Source of the DNA: Mycobacterium sp.
GTDB lineage: Bacteria; Actinomycetota; Actinomycetes; Mycobacteriales; Mycobacteriaceae
Assembly (NCBI GenBank): GCA_018500005.2
Contig: JAHBAP020000001.1
Span: 1-6,552 of the forward strand
Direction: 5' to 3'
DNA length: 6,552 bases
Shown: positions 5,844-6,552 of the stretch, in pieces
How the letters are laid out: each line of letters begins with the position of its first letter
How positions within the stretch are numbered: the stretch's first letter is position 1
Position numbers and translations under genes: made by a program
Notes under the pieces: generated by a model
The model's database searches: none
Told to the model about the DNA's origin: nothing
What the model saw: only the letters and a program-made list of their open reading frames with translations

Positions 5844-6551
5844 TCAGCGCGCCACGATCACCGAGGACCCGTGGCCGAACAGGCCCTGGTTGGCGGTGAC
5901 GCCGACCGTCGCGCCCTCGACCTGCCGTCCTCCTGCCTGGCCGCGCAACTGCCAGGTCAGCTCGCATACCTGCGCGATGGCCTGGGCCGGGATGGCCTCA
6001 CCGAAACAGGCCAGCCCGCCTGACGGATTCACCGGGATACGCCCGCCGATGGTGGTGGCACCGGAACGCAGCAGGGCCTCGGCTTCACCTTTCGGGCACA
6101 GGCCCAGATGCTCGTACCAGTCCAACTCCAGGGCGGTGGACAGGTCGTACACCTCGGCCAGGCTGAGATCCTCGGGCCCGATCCCGGCCTCGGCGTAGGC
6201 GGTATCGAGGATGTGGGTCTTGAACACCCGGTCCGGGCCCGGGACGACTGCGGTCGAATCGGTGGCGATATCGGGTAACTCGGGAAGGTGCTGCGGGTAG
6301 TTCGGCGTGGCACACGACACCGCCCGCACCGACGGCACCCCCGCCGTCGACCCGAGATGCTTCTCGGTGAACTCCTTGGAAGCCACGATCAGTGCTGCCG
6401 CGCCGTCGGACGTCCCGCAGATGTCCAGCAGTCGCAGCGGATCGGACACCACCGGCCCGGCCAGCACGCCGCCGATCGAATTCTCTTTGCGGGAGCGCGC
6501 ATTCGGGCCGTCCCGCCCGCGCCCGCCGTTCTTCACCTTCACCCCGCCGAC
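5844..6551 (-). CDS. Thiolase-like lipid-transfer (Ltp/SCP-x type) protein, C-terminal part (5' end outside window)
   Basis: The visible 235 residues are the C-terminal half or more of a thiolase-superfamily protein; with a usual length near 390-400, about 150 residues are missing, including the region of the nucleophilic cysteine. Recognisable elements in order are the NARSRK loop (17-22), SDPLRLLDICGTSDGAAALIV (36-56), AEVYDLSTALELDWYEHLGLC (132-152), GGRIPVNPSGGLACFGEA (169-186), and a C-terminal ANQGLFGHGSSVIVAR (220-235). In catalytic SCP-x thiolases the third region usually holds HDCF and the fourth GHP; here they read YDLS and GEA. It therefore probably belongs to the actinobacterial Ltp group, whose members act on acyl-CoA or steroid side chains. 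Some of these are aldolases working with a DUF35 partner. No DUF35 gene is in view. The reaction cannot be fixed from this fragment. Annotation as acetyl-CoA acetyltransferase would be common but is not supported by the motifs. Confidence 0.85.
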   Translation of the reverse strand, partial: VGGVKVKNGGRGRDGPNARSRKENSIGGVLAGPVVSDPLRLLDICGTSDGAAALIVASKEFTEKHLGSTAGVPSVRAVSCATPNYPQHLPELPDIATDSTAVVPGPDRVFKTHILDTAYAEAGIGPEDLSLAEVYDLSTALELDWYEHLGLCPKGEAEALLRSGATTIGGRIPVNPSGGLACFGEAIPAQAIAQVCELTWQLRGQAGGRQVEGATVGVTANQGLFGHGSSVIVAR

Positions 6552-6552
6552 C

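Overview
The window is high-GC, densely packed actinobacterial DNA. Gene content and protein style (a Liv transporter, an Ltp-type thiolase-like protein and a DUF167 protein) suggest a mycobacterium, most likely an environmental Mycolicibacterium-like species. This assignment is inference from protein style and composition; no marker gene is present.

Layout: two gene blocks point toward each other. The plus-strand block (2-4304) is a branched-chain amino acid (Liv/HAAT-type) ABC transporter operon in canonical order: the 3' end of the substrate-binding protein gene, an 83-bp gap filled by a long hairpin, then livH, livM, livG and livF. The last four are joined by 4-, 4- and 14-bp overlaps. 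The minus-strand block, read from the right edge, holds the C-terminal half of an Ltp/SCP-x-type thiolase-like protein (6551-5844), a 90-bp gap with a compound hairpin, a 75-residue DUF167/UPF0235 protein (5752-5525), a 110-bp gap with a CRP-like palindrome and a possible extended -10, and a 366-residue ferritin-like diiron protein (5414-4314). The two blocks converge with only 9 bp between stop codons.

How the genes work together: the plus block encodes a complete importer (two membrane subunits and two ATPases) plus its binding protein. The binding protein captures the amino acid outside the membrane, LivH/LivM form the channel, and LivG/LivF hydrolyse ATP. The intercistronic hairpin could allow more binding protein than membrane complex to be made. 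The minus block has no obvious shared pathway. The thiolase-like protein suggests acyl-CoA or steroid side-chain metabolism, and the diiron protein has a complete set of metal ligands and is probably an oxygenase or oxidase of unknown substrate.

No mobile element, CRISPR array, RNA gene or phage-like region was seen. I found no clearly new multi-gene system. The points most worth a second look are the uncharacterised diiron protein with its CRP-like site, the altered active site of the thiolase-like protein, and the two intergenic hairpins.
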